The notes: generated from the sequence alone by a model not told the origin. A stretch of DNA of 64,000 bases from Oligoflexus sp. (GCA_014378195.1 JACMOC010000061.1:1-64000), one strand, 5' to 3'. Positions 16,551 to 25,637 are shown, counted from the stretch's first letter. Numbers and translations: made by a program.

Positions 16551-17387
16551 ATGCACAGGTTTGACTTTGCTGCCATGCTTCTGAGCCCCGCCACATGGTT
16601 CGTTTTCGCGTTTGGCAGTCTTTTCGGCAGCTTTTTTAATGTATGCATTTATCGCATACCACGGGGCATCTTCTGGAAAAAGAGCCGATCCCACTGTCCT
16701 GCGTGTGACGCACCTATACCATCATGGCATAACATTCCGATCCTATCCTGGCTGTTTTTGCGAGGAAAAGCTGCGTGTTGCGGCAGCAAAATTTCGGTTC
16801 AGTATCCTCTGGTGGAGCTCGGCACGGCTCTGCTCTGGGTTGTGATTTATTGGAGTTATCCTTTTCTCATGCAGCTCGATGGATCGTTAGTCTACGATAA
16901 TAATGAGCTGCTCCGGTTTGCTCATGCTCTCGTGTTTTGCAGCGTCCTGCTTATCTGCTCTGTGATCGATCTCGAGCACCAGATTATTCCTGACGTTTTG
17001 AGTTTGCCCATGATCGCCCTAGCGCCCCTTGTCGCTTGGTTTCACCCCGAGTTGAATCTAAAAAGTTCGCTTATTGGTGTGGCTATGGGTGGCGGCATTT
17101 TTTATGCAATAGCCTGGATATACTTCCTCGTCAGGAAGCAGTATGGCCTCGGTCTTGGTGATGTCAAGCTCCTCGCCGCCATCGGAGGATGGCTCGGTTA
17201 TCAATCGGTCATCACAACTATGCTCTGGGCGTCGGTTTTTGGCTCTCTGGTGGGTATAAGCGCGATACTTATAACGCGGAAAAAAGATCTCCAGCTCAAG
17301 ATACCCTTTGGGCCCTTCTTATCCGGCGCGTCTGTGACTTACCTTCTGTTCGGCCGTTATTTTGGTGACTATCTTTTTCCCTTTTGA
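16551..17387 (+). CDS. pilD: Type IV prepilin peptidase / N-methyltransferase
   Basis: Inner-membrane A24 aspartic protease that cleaves and methylates prepilins. From ATG 16551 (GAGG upstream; an in-frame TTG lies 33 bases earlier) it is 278 residues with the N-terminal methylase-type domain GSLFGSFFNVCIYRIPRG. A cysteine pair CPACD, PIPSWHNIPILSW and GKAACCGSKIS follow, then the two catalytic aspartate sites: IDLEHQIIPD and GLGLGDVKLLAAIGG. In the second cysteine cluster the usual C-x2-C is CC, so one zinc-type ligand is displaced. First gene of a five-gene operon; next gene starts 15 bases downstream. Confidence 0.95.
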   Translation: MHRFDFAAMLLSPATWFVFAFGSLFGSFFNVCIYRIPRGIFWKKSRSHCPACDAPIPSWHNIPILSWLFLRGKAACCGSKISVQYPLVELGTALLWVVIYWSYPFLMQLDGSLVYDNNELLRFAHALVFCSVLLICSVIDLEHQIIPDVLSLPMIALAPLVAWFHPELNLKSSLIGVAMGGGIFYAIAWIYFLVRKQYGLGLGDVKLLAAIGGWLGYQSVITTMLWASVFGSLVGISAILITRKKDLQLKIPFGPFLSGASVTYLLFGRYFGDYLFPF

Positions 17388-17402
17388 TCCGGAGATTTGT
17401 GT

Positions 17403-18482
17403 ATGCAGATCAAGCCTAAGCCCACACCGACATTAAAAGCGCGTCCCGGAAGCACAGAGGAAGTATTCGCCAAGACTTTGGCCGGGGCGGAAGCGCTCTG
17501 GCGCGAGACGCAGATCGAAAGTCTTATCGAAAAAACGATGACGCTGCTCAAACATAATTTTGCCATCACAGCCCTCGCTATGCTTAAGCTTCCGAATCTG
17601 AGGCTGTCGGCAGAGTGCTGCGCTGTGGTGATCGAAGGATCCGATACGCAGCTTTTTTTTGACGAGAAGCGGCAGAAGTTTATCCTCGAGAGACTGTTGC
17701 CGACACTTGGCAGTCCCGAATACGTGGAAGGCATCCACAGTCTGCAGGTCGAGACGCACACCATCAATTTTGCCCTGCTCGGGGATAGAACCGAAGATGC
17801 GTATCTCTTGCTTTGGATCGATGGTGAGCATCCCACTGAGAGTACGGATGTTGCCATCGATTTTTTGGTGCGACAGCTCCAGACCACATATCGATGGTTC
17901 TCGCGAATGTCAGAGACCCAAACACTGCTCCATTTAGACGATCTGACTGGACTCTACAATCATCGTTATCTCGACCTTACCCTTGATCGTGAGACCAAAC
18001 GGTCGCTTCGCTACGGTTCGAGTTTCAGTCTTTTATTCATCGATCTCGACAACTTCAAGCCAGTCAACGACACCTACGGACACTTGGCAGGAAGCCAGGT
18101 TTTACGGGAGGTTGCAGCCATTATCCGCGCAACTGTTCGCGATGTTGATCTCGTCTTTCGGTTTGGAGGGGATGAGTTTGTTGTCATTCTCATTGAGGCG
18201 GATTCGGCGGCAGGGCTTCGGACCGCCACACGTATTCAGGAGCGCATAGAACAGTCGAAGTTTGTGGTTGCCAAAGATGCGCTTGCCCAAGTGACAAGTT
18301 CAATCGGCGTCGCTGCATTTCCCGAACATACGGACGAAAAAGAGCGATTGATAGCCATAGCGGACGAAGGTATGTACGAGAGTAAACGTCGCGGCAAAAA
18401 CCAATGCGTCCTTGCCAAAGTACCCGAATCCTACAAAAATCCACTCGAAAATAAGGATCTCAAGGCATGGCCTCACCGATAG
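17403..18482 (+). CDS. Diguanylate cyclase (GGDEF)
   Basis: 359 residues from ATG 17403, with GGAG eight bases upstream. The N-terminal 170 residues look like a GAF-type sensory module and have no membrane segment. The C-terminal domain has an intact active site: LFIDLDNFKPVNDTYGH, then RFGGDEFVVIL (GGDEF at 255-259) and SSIGVAAFP. An RDVD motif five residues upstream of GGDEF is a canonical allosteric I-site, so product inhibition is expected. It makes c-di-GMP from GTP in the cytoplasm. The 3' end overlaps the thioesterase gene by 16 bases. Sitting beside pilD, it could tie c-di-GMP to pilus-type surface behaviour (inference). Confidence 0.93.
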   Translation: MQIKPKPTPTLKARPGSTEEVFAKTLAGAEALWRETQIESLIEKTMTLLKHNFAITALAMLKLPNLRLSAECCAVVIEGSDTQLFFDEKRQKFILERLLPTLGSPEYVEGIHSLQVETHTINFALLGDRTEDAYLLLWIDGEHPTESTDVAIDFLVRQLQTTYRWFSRMSETQTLLHLDDLTGLYNHRYLDLTLDRETKRSLRYGSSFSLLFIDLDNFKPVNDTYGHLAGSQVLREVAAIIRATVRDVDLVFRFGGDEFVVILIEADSAAGLRTATRIQERIEQSKFVVAKDALAQVTSSIGVAAFPEHTDEKERLIAIADEGMYESKRRGKNQCVLAKVPESYKNPLENKDLKAWPHR

Positions 18483-18982
18483 CTCCCGGCAAATCTTCGG
18501 CCGCCAGCGAAGCGATCATGACAGAAATGGTTCTTCCTCAGCACACTAACGCTATCGGCACCGTATTCGGGGGCGTGATCATGTCCTGGGTCGACATTGC
18601 CGCCGCGATCTGCGCTGAGCGCCATGCAAACAAACAGGTCGTAACGGCCTCGGTCGATGCGCTCGAGTTTGTGGCTCCTATCAAACTCGGTTGGATTGTC
18701 ACGCTCAAAGCTTCGGTCAATTATGTGTGGCGTACAAGCTGCGAGGTCGGGGTGAAAGTCACGGCCGAGAATCCCAGAACGGGCGAATATTTCCATACAG
18801 CATCCGCGTACGTGACGATGGTGGCACTCGACAGTCATAGCAGGCCGACCGGCATCCCTCAGGTCATTCCCGAAACCTACGATCAAAAACGTCGTTTTGA
18901 AGAGGCCAAATTCCGACGTATCTCGCGTCTGGAACTCAAACGTCAAAATGCTGAACGGGCTAGCCAGAAAGAGTCGACATGA
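18467..18982 (+). CDS. Acyl-CoA thioesterase (hotdog fold, YciA/BFIT type)
   Basis: 171 residues. The single hotdog domain carries MTEMVLPQHTNAIGTVFGGVIMSWVD, the typical start in which Asn and the downstream Asp (SWVDIAAAI) are catalytic, then VTASVDALEFVAPIKLGW and the strand TSCEVGVKVTAEN. It hydrolyses acyl-CoA thioesters; chain-length preference is unknown. The C-terminal 25 residues are a basic, helical tail. Start overlaps the GGDEF gene, stop overlaps the next start as ATGA, so expression is tightly coupled. Confidence 0.92.
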   Translation: MASPIAPGKSSAASEAIMTEMVLPQHTNAIGTVFGGVIMSWVDIAAAICAERHANKQVVTASVDALEFVAPIKLGWIVTLKASVNYVWRTSCEVGVKVTAENPRTGEYFHTASAYVTMVALDSHSRPTGIPQVIPETYDQKRRFEEAKFRRISRLELKRQNAERASQKEST

Positions 18983-20277
18983 AAGTGATGATCCGCTGTT
19001 TGATGTTCGCCGTTCAACTGCTGTGCTTAAGCGGGATTTCAAATCTGGCGTCTGCCGAGGAAACCAATCGCTACAATGCAGCGGCACTGCCGGGCGAGAC
19101 CGATGCAGACGGCATGGATCAGGTTGATTTCTATCTGCATACCGTTGATGTCGGACATATGATCTGGGACAATTTCGGCCACGCTGCGATCCGCGTCGTG
19201 GATCATCGCAATCACTCGGATCTGGTTTATAACTGGGGTCAGTTCGAGTTCTCGAATCCGATCACTTTCGCTGTCGATTTCTATCGAGGCTTTCTTTATT
19301 ACAAACTCGGCGTTTATCCCAACGCCGTAGCCATGCGTATCTATCGGTGGGAAAACCGTTCGGTCTGGGAAGATAAACTCCTCCTTAAACCCCAGGAGAA
19401 AGCCAAACTACTGGCCAAACTTAATTGGAACAACCGCCCCGAAAACCAGTACTATCTCTACCAGTACTTCTTCGACAACTGCTCGACACGGCCGCGCGAT
19501 TATATCGACGAGGCTATCGGCGGCGTGCTCAGGGAGCGTTATTCCAAAGTGTTGAGCTCCAAAACCTTTCGTGACTTTGTTATGGAAGGTTATGCGCCCA
19601 ACCCAGGTATGGATGTCCTTTTGGACTTCGGAATGAACAGCAACATCGATCGGTTCGCAACGCTGTACGAAACCATGTTCCATCCCATCAATGCGCGACA
19701 GGTGCTGCTCGACTACACGCAGGAGGTGAGGCCTCTTCTTTCGGAAGGCCATAAATTGGTTGACGCAGAACGACCGAACTCTTACCCCAAAATGGGTTAT
19801 TCGTTTATCCTACTTTTTGGGGGCGTGCCCCTCATTCCTTTTGGATTTTGGCTTTTCTTTCAGCAGAAAAAGGCCGTTCCATCGAAGGCGCTTTATCGCC
19901 TTTTCGGCGCCTTTTCATCCGTATGGCTTGGATTAGGCGGTTTTTTTGGGTTTCTCATGGCGCTGAGCTGGGGCTTCTCCGGGCATCTTGATCTCCATCA
20001 TAACGCAAATATGCTTTTGTTCTGGCCGATTGATGGATTTGCCTTTGCCATAGCATTCGGAATCTTTCTAAAAGGCCAGCCTTTGGTTCTTAAGCCCGGC
20101 TTCTGGACGTTCGCGCGTGCCTATTTTCTTCTGCACATTGTCGTCAGTATACTCCTGCCGTGTCTCCGTATGGTCGGTGTGATAGCGCAGAATGTGGACA
20201 GTGTGTCGGTGTTCCTCTTGCCGCCTTACGTGGTGATACTCTTTTTATTGTTCCGGGTTGGTTTCCGTAAAAGCTAA
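18979..20277 (+). CDS. Exported DUF4105 (Lnb periplasmic domain) membrane protein
   Basis: 432 residues with a signal peptide (cleavage near LASAEE). Residues 50-200 fit DUF4105: HMIWDNFGHAAIRVVD, LVYNWGQFEF, YYKLGVYPNAVAMRIYRWENRSVW and YYLYQYFFDNCSTRPRDYIDEA. The conserved His, Asn-Cys and Arg-Asp are those expected of this papain/transglutaminase-like domain. The C-terminal half has about five membrane segments. The active domain therefore faces the periplasm on an inner-membrane anchor. Substrate unknown, perhaps a lipoprotein or peptidoglycan-linked molecule (inference). ATGA overlap with the thioesterase gene. Confidence 0.85.
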   Translation: MKVMIRCLMFAVQLLCLSGISNLASAEETNRYNAAALPGETDADGMDQVDFYLHTVDVGHMIWDNFGHAAIRVVDHRNHSDLVYNWGQFEFSNPITFAVDFYRGFLYYKLGVYPNAVAMRIYRWENRSVWEDKLLLKPQEKAKLLAKLNWNNRPENQYYLYQYFFDNCSTRPRDYIDEAIGGVLRERYSKVLSSKTFRDFVMEGYAPNPGMDVLLDFGMNSNIDRFATLYETMFHPINARQVLLDYTQEVRPLLSEGHKLVDAERPNSYPKMGYSFILLFGGVPLIPFGFWLFFQQKKAVPSKALYRLFGAFSSVWLGLGGFFGFLMALSWGFSGHLDLHHNANMLLFWPIDGFAFAIAFGIFLKGQPLVLKPGFWTFARAYFLLHIVVSILLPCLRMVGVIAQNVDSVSVFLLPPYVVILFLLFRVGFRKS

Positions 20278-20288
20278 ACGAGGTGCCC

Positions 20289-20963
20289 ATGGCTATCGTC
20301 GATCCGGCCGCAGACTATATTGCGAGTCAAAAAGAGACCTTAACAGACTTTATTTTCCGCATGACGGGTGATCGAAGTCGCGCCGGTATTACGGCGTCTG
20401 AAGTCAGCGAGTCCGTTCATAGAGAACTTTTGTCGAGCTGGACGCTGCAGGACATTCGCGTTGAGCTTTTTGCGTATGCCTTTGAAGTGAATGCGGACGC
20501 CTTTCGAGGGATCGAAAAGTCTTTTTTAGAAGGGTATTATCGCAACAATTTGAAAGACGCGACGAGCATTGGTGCGTTCTATCCACTCGAGATTTTTCTA
20601 CTGGAACAGGTGGGGATCGAGCGAAGTCTCACCATTTTACTCATGGAACGATTTCATTTCACGCCCGAAGAAAGCGCACGCATACTCGACAAAAACCTCG
20701 AGAATGTCGAAGACGATAGGAAGGCGTTTCGAGACCTTGTGAAAAAACACCCTAAAATCAAGGTCGATCTGTTTTCCGCGCTGCCTCATTACAATTTCCT
20801 GGTTGAACATGAGCCCCATCAAACGGCGCTGAGTCACATACTGGTCAGTATGAAAACTAAACGTTTCTCCTGGGGGACTCGAGTCTTCTTGACGCTTATT
20901 ATTCTTGGGCTGGTCATCGGTTGGGTGGCTTATCTTTTGAGCGAATCGAGCTCGACACCGTGA
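20289..20963 (+). CDS. Sigma-factor-like protein with C-terminal membrane anchor
   Basis: 224 residues from ATG 20289 (GAGG upstream; GTG at 20283 is the alternative). No confident family. The N-terminal half recalls ECF sigma region 2: DFIFRMTGDRSRAGITASEVSES. A later helical stretch recalls region 4 (RSLTILLMERFHFTPEESARILDKN, then VEDDRKAFRDLVKK, in the place of an xxLLRExxGxSxxEIAxxL helix-turn-helix). A single membrane helix (about 200-220, VFLTLIILGLVIGWVAYLL) sits almost at the end. A sigma-like or DNA-binding domain held at the membrane is possible, but the resemblance is weak. Last gene of the pilD operon, 11 bases after the DUF4105 gene. Confidence 0.7.
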   Translation: MAIVDPAADYIASQKETLTDFIFRMTGDRSRAGITASEVSESVHRELLSSWTLQDIRVELFAYAFEVNADAFRGIEKSFLEGYYRNNLKDATSIGAFYPLEIFLLEQVGIERSLTILLMERFHFTPEESARILDKNLENVEDDRKAFRDLVKKHPKIKVDLFSALPHYNFLVEHEPHQTALSHILVSMKTKRFSWGTRVFLTLIILGLVIGWVAYLLSESSSTP

Positions 20964-21140
20964 ATTCATGAATTTTGTTTTTTATGTCTATTTATTAGTT
21001 TAATTCATTGTTTTTCTTGAAATAAATAATGACTGTATTATGAACGCGACACCTGCGTCGCAACATCACTGACGACCGCCTTCACCCGGAATGCTACTGT
21101 CTCTCTCGTCAGGCCTCGCCTTTTTTCAGCAGGATATTTC

Positions 21141-23423
21141 ATGAAACTGACTTTCGTACTCATACTGTCCCTTGTCGCTAGCACCCTGGGTTTCAGCCAG
21201 GCCCCAAAGTCCGCAGAGGGTCCGCGTCAGAAAGCGAGCGCCTCGGTGCTCGGGCTTTCCAGTTATGATTATGAGTTTGGACGGCCGCTGCGGCCTGACG
21301 AACACAATTACCTTTGGTATCGGACCACACACGCAAAAGAAGCCGCTGAGATGGGCCTTGATCCCAAAGCTGTTGCCGACGGAATGGATACCTGGCACTG
21401 GTGGGTCGGTGTGGACAACCCAGGCTTCTGGCGTGACCTCGCCAATCTCACAGGCGGCAAACACAACTTCACCAACTTAAAACTCGACCTCCTACGCGTG
21501 ATTCTGACTGTGCCACGGGCCGAGCGTTTTAAAGCCTTAGGGCTCATCAATGACCCCGATGCGGTCGCCGCCACCAAGCCTGACCAGTTCGGGTTGATGA
21601 TAGATAGAATGAAGGACGGCACACTCACGTGGGATCCCGAGGTATTCGGTTATTCATCGGGAATCATCGGTCTGCAGATCTTCAAAAACGAAAAATACAA
21701 TCCAAAACTCTGGTCCCTCCAAAAGTATCTCGACGAGCCAAAATCAGTTGAACCTCCTTATAAAATCGGGATGTCGTGCGCTTTTTGCCACATTGGATTC
21801 AACCCGCTTAATCCTCCCGCAGACCCTGCAGAGCCTACATGGGAAAACCTCACGTCCGCGATCGGCAATCAATATCTTCGCGAAGGCAAAGTCTTCGGCC
21901 AGCATCTTCCGCAGTCGTCCATAATTTATCATTACATCAACACACAAGAACCGGGGACAAGCGAAACCTCGCGTTTCCCTACAGACTCAATCAACAATCC
22001 GACTGTTATCAATTCGATTTACCGGCTTAAAGACCGTCTGACCCTGGCGAAAGAAGAACGCATCACTCCAGCCCAAAAAACAATGATCGAGTCGATGTAC
22101 AAAAATGCAGGCGTCCCACTGAATAGCCCGATTGGAGCACTTGGAGGAACGGATACCGAACCAACTCTAAAGGTCCCTCATATCCTCACGGATGGCTCCG
22201 ATTCGCTCGGCGTGTTGGTCGCGTCGGTCCGTGTCTATGTGAACGAAGGCATGATGTACAAAGACTGGTATAGTGCGTGGCCGGTGAACCCATTCAATAT
22301 CAAAGACAGTTTCAAACGAGGCTTTACGCCTGGCGAGTTTGATATCATTGGCAAGGAACGCAAAGATCCGAACAGTCCGTGGATGCAAACAGAACGCCGC
22401 ATGCCGAATATGGCAACCTTTCTTGAGTCTTACGATTCTTTTCCTTTGGCGCACTCAGCGAGTGGCAAAAAGTTTCTGACAAACGACAAAGACATCCTCA
22501 CAAAAGGGAAAATAGTTTTTGCCGATAACTGCGCCCGTTGCCACAGCGGCAAGGTGCCCGAGAATTTGCCTAAGGATCCGGAAGGCCAAAAACAAGCGTG
22601 GCGGGCCCTTGTTCAAAAAGATGATTTTCTGAAAAACAATTATCTTTCCGATGACCAGCGGCACTCTGTCTTGGAAATTGGGACAAATGCTCAACGGGCT
22701 GAAGGCACAAACGCTCACGGTGGATCCACCTGGGGCCAGATGTCGAGTCAGACCTATAAAGACCTCCGTGCTGTAAAGATGGATCTCGTGGATTTCGATG
22801 CTCAAGGCAAAGCTATCCCGCTCTACAATCCATTGACGGGCAAGCATGACATCAAATGGTCGGGACCCACGGGATACTATCGCACGCCGACTCTCGTCAG
22901 CATTTGGGCGACGGCTCCTTTTTTACATAATAATGCACTTGGCTCCTACAAGGCTGACCCTTCGATCGAAGCCCGTATCGAGTCCTATAATGATGCCATG
23001 ACGAAAATGTTATGGCCGGAGAAACGGTTGGGTGTGAAATCCATCAAAGTCACCAGCGAGGACACTTCGCTTCCGGATATTTTTCCTGGACTTCATAACG
23101 AGTTGAAGTCGCTTGACGGCCTTAAGCTCAAACTCCTTGAATTGCCGAAAGGCACACCTGTGAACCTCGCGATGAGTCTCAACCCCAAGTATGCTCCCGA
23201 GCTTGTCGAAGCCTACATCAGCGGCGTCTTAAACGGAAAACCACGGACGGAGTTTAAGAATTGGATCAATCGCAGGCGGGATGCAGGTATCAAAGCGATG
23301 GTCGCTAAAATGCTGGAACTCAATTCCTGTCCGGATTTCATCGAGGATCGTGGCCATACCTATGGCGCGCAACTGAGTGATGATGAGAAAAAAGCATTGA
23401 TGGAATACGTAAAATATTTCTAA
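21141..23423 (+). CDS. Exported dihaem cytochrome c, RoxA/cytochrome c peroxidase-like
   Basis: 760 residues with a signal peptide (cleavage near SQA) and AGGA seven bases before the ATG. Two haem c sites: CAFCH at 213-217 and CARCH at 464-468. Around them are motifs of large dihaem oxygenases/peroxidases: NNPTVINSIYRLKDRL, VRVYVNEGMM, a long insert, GPTGYYRTPTLVSIWATAPFLHNNALG. Overall length and layout resemble RoxA/RoxB rubber oxygenases and related periplasmic proteins more than the 330-residue CcpA peroxidases. The real substrate is unknown; oxidative cleavage of an unsaturated polymer or lipid is one possibility. Directly followed by a cupredoxin gene, a plausible electron partner. Confidence 0.82.
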   Translation: MKLTFVLILSLVASTLGFSQAPKSAEGPRQKASASVLGLSSYDYEFGRPLRPDEHNYLWYRTTHAKEAAEMGLDPKAVADGMDTWHWWVGVDNPGFWRDLANLTGGKHNFTNLKLDLLRVILTVPRAERFKALGLINDPDAVAATKPDQFGLMIDRMKDGTLTWDPEVFGYSSGIIGLQIFKNEKYNPKLWSLQKYLDEPKSVEPPYKIGMSCAFCHIGFNPLNPPADPAEPTWENLTSAIGNQYLREGKVFGQHLPQSSIIYHYINTQEPGTSETSRFPTDSINNPTVINSIYRLKDRLTLAKEERITPAQKTMIESMYKNAGVPLNSPIGALGGTDTEPTLKVPHILTDGSDSLGVLVASVRVYVNEGMMYKDWYSAWPVNPFNIKDSFKRGFTPGEFDIIGKERKDPNSPWMQTERRMPNMATFLESYDSFPLAHSASGKKFLTNDKDILTKGKIVFADNCARCHSGKVPENLPKDPEGQKQAWRALVQKDDFLKNNYLSDDQRHSVLEIGTNAQRAEGTNAHGGSTWGQMSSQTYKDLRAVKMDLVDFDAQGKAIPLYNPLTGKHDIKWSGPTGYYRTPTLVSIWATAPFLHNNALGSYKADPSIEARIESYNDAMTKMLWPEKRLGVKSIKVTSEDTSLPDIFPGLHNELKSLDGLKLKLLELPKGTPVNLAMSLNPKYAPELVEAYISGVLNGKPRTEFKNWINRRRDAGIKAMVAKMLELNSCPDFIEDRGHTYGAQLSDDEKKALMEYVKYF

Positions 23424-23433
23424 GAGGTTGGCC

Positions 23434-23781
23434 TTGTCGAAGTTGAAACATATAGCTTTGTCTTTCAGTTTGATGACAAGCGCTGGTCTCATGGCCGCGC
23501 CTGTTCCCAACGCACCTGTACGGATTGAAATGAAAAGCATCAGTTTTGGACCCAAGGCTATCGACATAGTCGAGGGTCAGTCAATTCAATGGGAAAACAC
23601 GTCCCTCACTGACCACTCGGCTACGAGTGACGATGAGGGGAATACTTTCGATACGGGGATGATAGATCCGAAAAGAGCGTCAAAACCAGTCGAGTTCGCT
23701 AAGGCAGGCGTTTATCATTATCACTGCATGATGCATGGCCGGACTATGAGCGGATTGATCAACGTCAAACCCAAGTCATAG
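23434..23781 (+). CDS. Exported cupredoxin (plastocyanin/amicyanin-like)
   Basis: 115 residues if translation starts at TTG 23434, which has GAGG six bases upstream; TTG 23428 is also in frame. A signal peptide ends near AAPVP. The blue-copper ligands are visible: His in TDHSATSD, then Cys, His and Met in YHYHCMMHGRTM (C-x2-H-x3-M). Residue pattern SISFGPKAIDIVEGQSIQWENTS fits a plastocyanin-type beta-sandwich. It would shuttle electrons in the periplasm, probably to or from the dihaem cytochrome encoded ten bases upstream. Its 3' end overlaps the convergent cysteine synthase gene by six bases. Confidence 0.88.
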   Translation: MSKLKHIALSFSLMTSAGLMAAPVPNAPVRIEMKSISFGPKAIDIVEGQSIQWENTSLTDHSATSDDEGNTFDTGMIDPKRASKPVEFAKAGVYHYHCMMHGRTMSGLINVKPKS

Positions 23782-24774
23782 GTCTTTGATGGAAATGCCT
23801 TCCACCTTGAGGCCTTGAGTCGTCAGATATTCGTTGTTATAAAGTTTCGAAGCGGACCTTTCCCCAAGATCGCAGGCGATGGTGACTATTCGTTTCCCTC
23901 GTCCGAGCGATCGGGCCATCCGATAAGCCGCCGCTACATTGAGTGCGCTGCTGCTGCCAAGCAATAAACCATCATGATCCCTGACATGCTGGGCGATCGT
24001 AACAAGTTCCTGATCGGGGATCTGGTACGCATCGTCGAGCTCGGCTTCCTTGAAGTTGGCGACGAGCCGCATGATCCCAATACCTTCGGTAATAGAGGAG
24101 CCCTTAGAGGCGAACGTGCCTGTTTTGACGAAGGAATAAAGTCCTGATCCGTTCGGATCGACAAGCGCTGTTTTGATGAGCTTGTTTTGCTCCTTTAGAA
24201 AACGCGAAACTCCGGCTAGGGTTCCGCCTGTCCCGGCCGATGTTACAAAAGCATCAATGCGTCCCTCGGTTTGCTCCCAGATCTCAGGTCCCGTTTCCGT
24301 GTAATGAGCCTTGAAGTTTGAGAGGTTTTCAAACTGATTTGCCCACCAGAAATCCTTGGGATTTTCTTCCGCAATGCGGCGGGCCGTGTGATAAAAATGA
24401 TTCGGGTTGGCAAAGGGAACAGCGTCCACCATGACCAGCTCAGCTCCGTAGAGCGAAACCATTTTGACCTTCTCTATCGTCTGGCCCTTGGGCATGACCA
24501 CCGTTGCCTTCAGCCCCTTGACCTTAGAAACGAGGGCGATGCCAATGCCCGTATTGCCGGCCGTGCCTTCGATCACAGTCATACCAGGCTTTAAATCGCC
24601 GCGAACCAGCGCATCCTCAATCATGAACTTCGCCGCGCGATCTTTTACGGATCCCCCAGGATTCATAAATTCGCATTTGACGAAAATATCCGAGCCAGTG
24701 AGGCGACTGAGACTTTCGATACGGAGGAGGGGAGTCCTGCCGACGAGTTCGAGTTGATTGAATGCGCTTTTCAT
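23776..24774 (-). CDS. Cysteine synthase-type PLP enzyme (O-acetylserine sulfhydrylase / CBS family)
   Basis: 332-residue fold-type II PLP enzyme. NPGGSVKDRAA holds the PLP lysine, EGTAGNTGIGIALV the phosphate/substrate loop (Gly-Thr-Ala in place of the usual Pro-Thr-Ser), TSAGTGGTLAGVSRFLKE the PLP phosphate cradle, and LLGSSSALNVAAA the C-terminal loop. It probably forms cysteine from O-acetylserine and sulfide; cystathionine beta-synthase activity is an alternative given the atypical substrate loop. The ATG overlaps the stop of the cyclophilin gene as TAATG, so the two are coupled. Confidence 0.88.
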   Translation of the reverse strand: MKSAFNQLELVGRTPLLRIESLSRLTGSDIFVKCEFMNPGGSVKDRAAKFMIEDALVRGDLKPGMTVIEGTAGNTGIGIALVSKVKGLKATVVMPKGQTIEKVKMVSLYGAELVMVDAVPFANPNHFYHTARRIAEENPKDFWWANQFENLSNFKAHYTETGPEIWEQTEGRIDAFVTSAGTGGTLAGVSRFLKEQNKLIKTALVDPNGSGLYSFVKTGTFASKGSSITEGIGIMRLVANFKEAELDDAYQIPDQELVTIAQHVRDHDGLLLGSSSALNVAAAYRMARSLGRGKRIVTIACDLGERSASKLYNNEYLTTQGLKVEGISIKDL

Positions 24775-25637
24775 TAGTTTTTGCCTTCGGAGAATTGAAA
24801 TTCCTGAAGGTTAAACACCTTGTTTTTAACTTCGCCCACGAGGACGATATTCGCTTCTTTTTTCTTCGAAAAGTCGGCTTTGTAGAAAATCTGGACCATA
24901 CTTCCGCGCGAACGGGCGGCAACTTTGGTAAGGGTCTGGAATGTACCGTAAGACTGCACTTCAGAGACTTTTTTCAGGAGCTTCGTGGCGAGATCCTGCG
25001 TCAGAGCCTTGATGTCGTCTTCGCTGAGCTCTTTGCTTTTTTTCACTTCTACCGGTTTGTACCAGTCGCCATGAATATCGATGCCGAGGATTTTGACGTC
25101 GGTTTCTGGCTTGGTGCCGGTAGTTTTGACGTTTGAAATAGCGACCGCTACGTCAACGCCTTTGGTGATTTCACCGAATATCGTGTGTTTGCCGTCGAGG
25201 TGAGGCGTCGGGGCTACTGTAATGAAAAACTGGCTGCCGTTGGTATTCGGACCTGAGTTGGCCATGGAAACCGTTCCGGCCTTGTCATGTTTCAAAGCGG
25301 GATTAAATTCGTCCGGGAAAGAGTAACCAGGACCACCATTACCTGTACCCTGAGGATCGCCGGTTTGCACCATAAACCCAGGCACTACGCGATGGAACAA
25401 AAGGCCGTCGTAGAATTTGCTTTTTGCGAGAGTCACGAAATTGGCAACCGTTTGAGGAGCCTTATCGGGAAATAAACGCATTTCCATCGTGCCCATAGAC
25501 GTACGAAGCGTCGCGGTCAGTTCTTGAGTCTGGGCTGCAGGGGCTGCCGCAGCCGCGGGTGCTAGCGCTTTGTCTTCGGCAAAAGCCGTCTTAAAACAGA
25601 ACAAGGGCAAAAAGAAAACGATTAAAAAGCGGCGCAT
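24774..25637 (-). CDS. Exported cyclophilin-type peptidyl-prolyl isomerase
   Basis: 287 residues from ATG 25637, chosen because AAAGGA precedes it and a signal peptide (MRRFLIVFFLPLFCF, cleavage after AFA) follows at once. The frame extends a further 19 codons. Residues about 40-185 are a cyclophilin domain: FHRVVPGFMVQTGDPQGTGNGGPGY, TVSMANSGPNTNGSQFFIT, HLDGKHTIFGEI. The arginine/glutamine/phenylalanine active-site set is present. The 100-residue C-terminal extension is not part of the usual fold. Periplasmic folding catalyst. Upstream of and overlapping the cysteine synthase gene. Confidence 0.93.
   Translation of the reverse strand: MRRFLIVFFLPLFCFKTAFAEDKALAPAAAAAPAAQTQELTATLRTSMGTMEMRLFPDKAPQTVANFVTLAKSKFYDGLLFHRVVPGFMVQTGDPQGTGNGGPGYSFPDEFNPALKHDKAGTVSMANSGPNTNGSQFFITVAPTPHLDGKHTIFGEITKGVDVAVAISNVKTTGTKPETDVKILGIDIHGDWYKPVEVKKSKELSEDDIKALTQDLATKLLKKVSEVQSYGTFQTLTKVAARSRGSMVQIFYKADFSKKKEANIVLVGEVKNKVFNLQEFQFSEGKN

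Noticed and set aside
20964-21140. Possible c-di-GMP riboswitch before the cytochrome gene
   Set aside because: Looked for GEMM-type conserved core in the leader; only AT-rich sequence and no matching core found.
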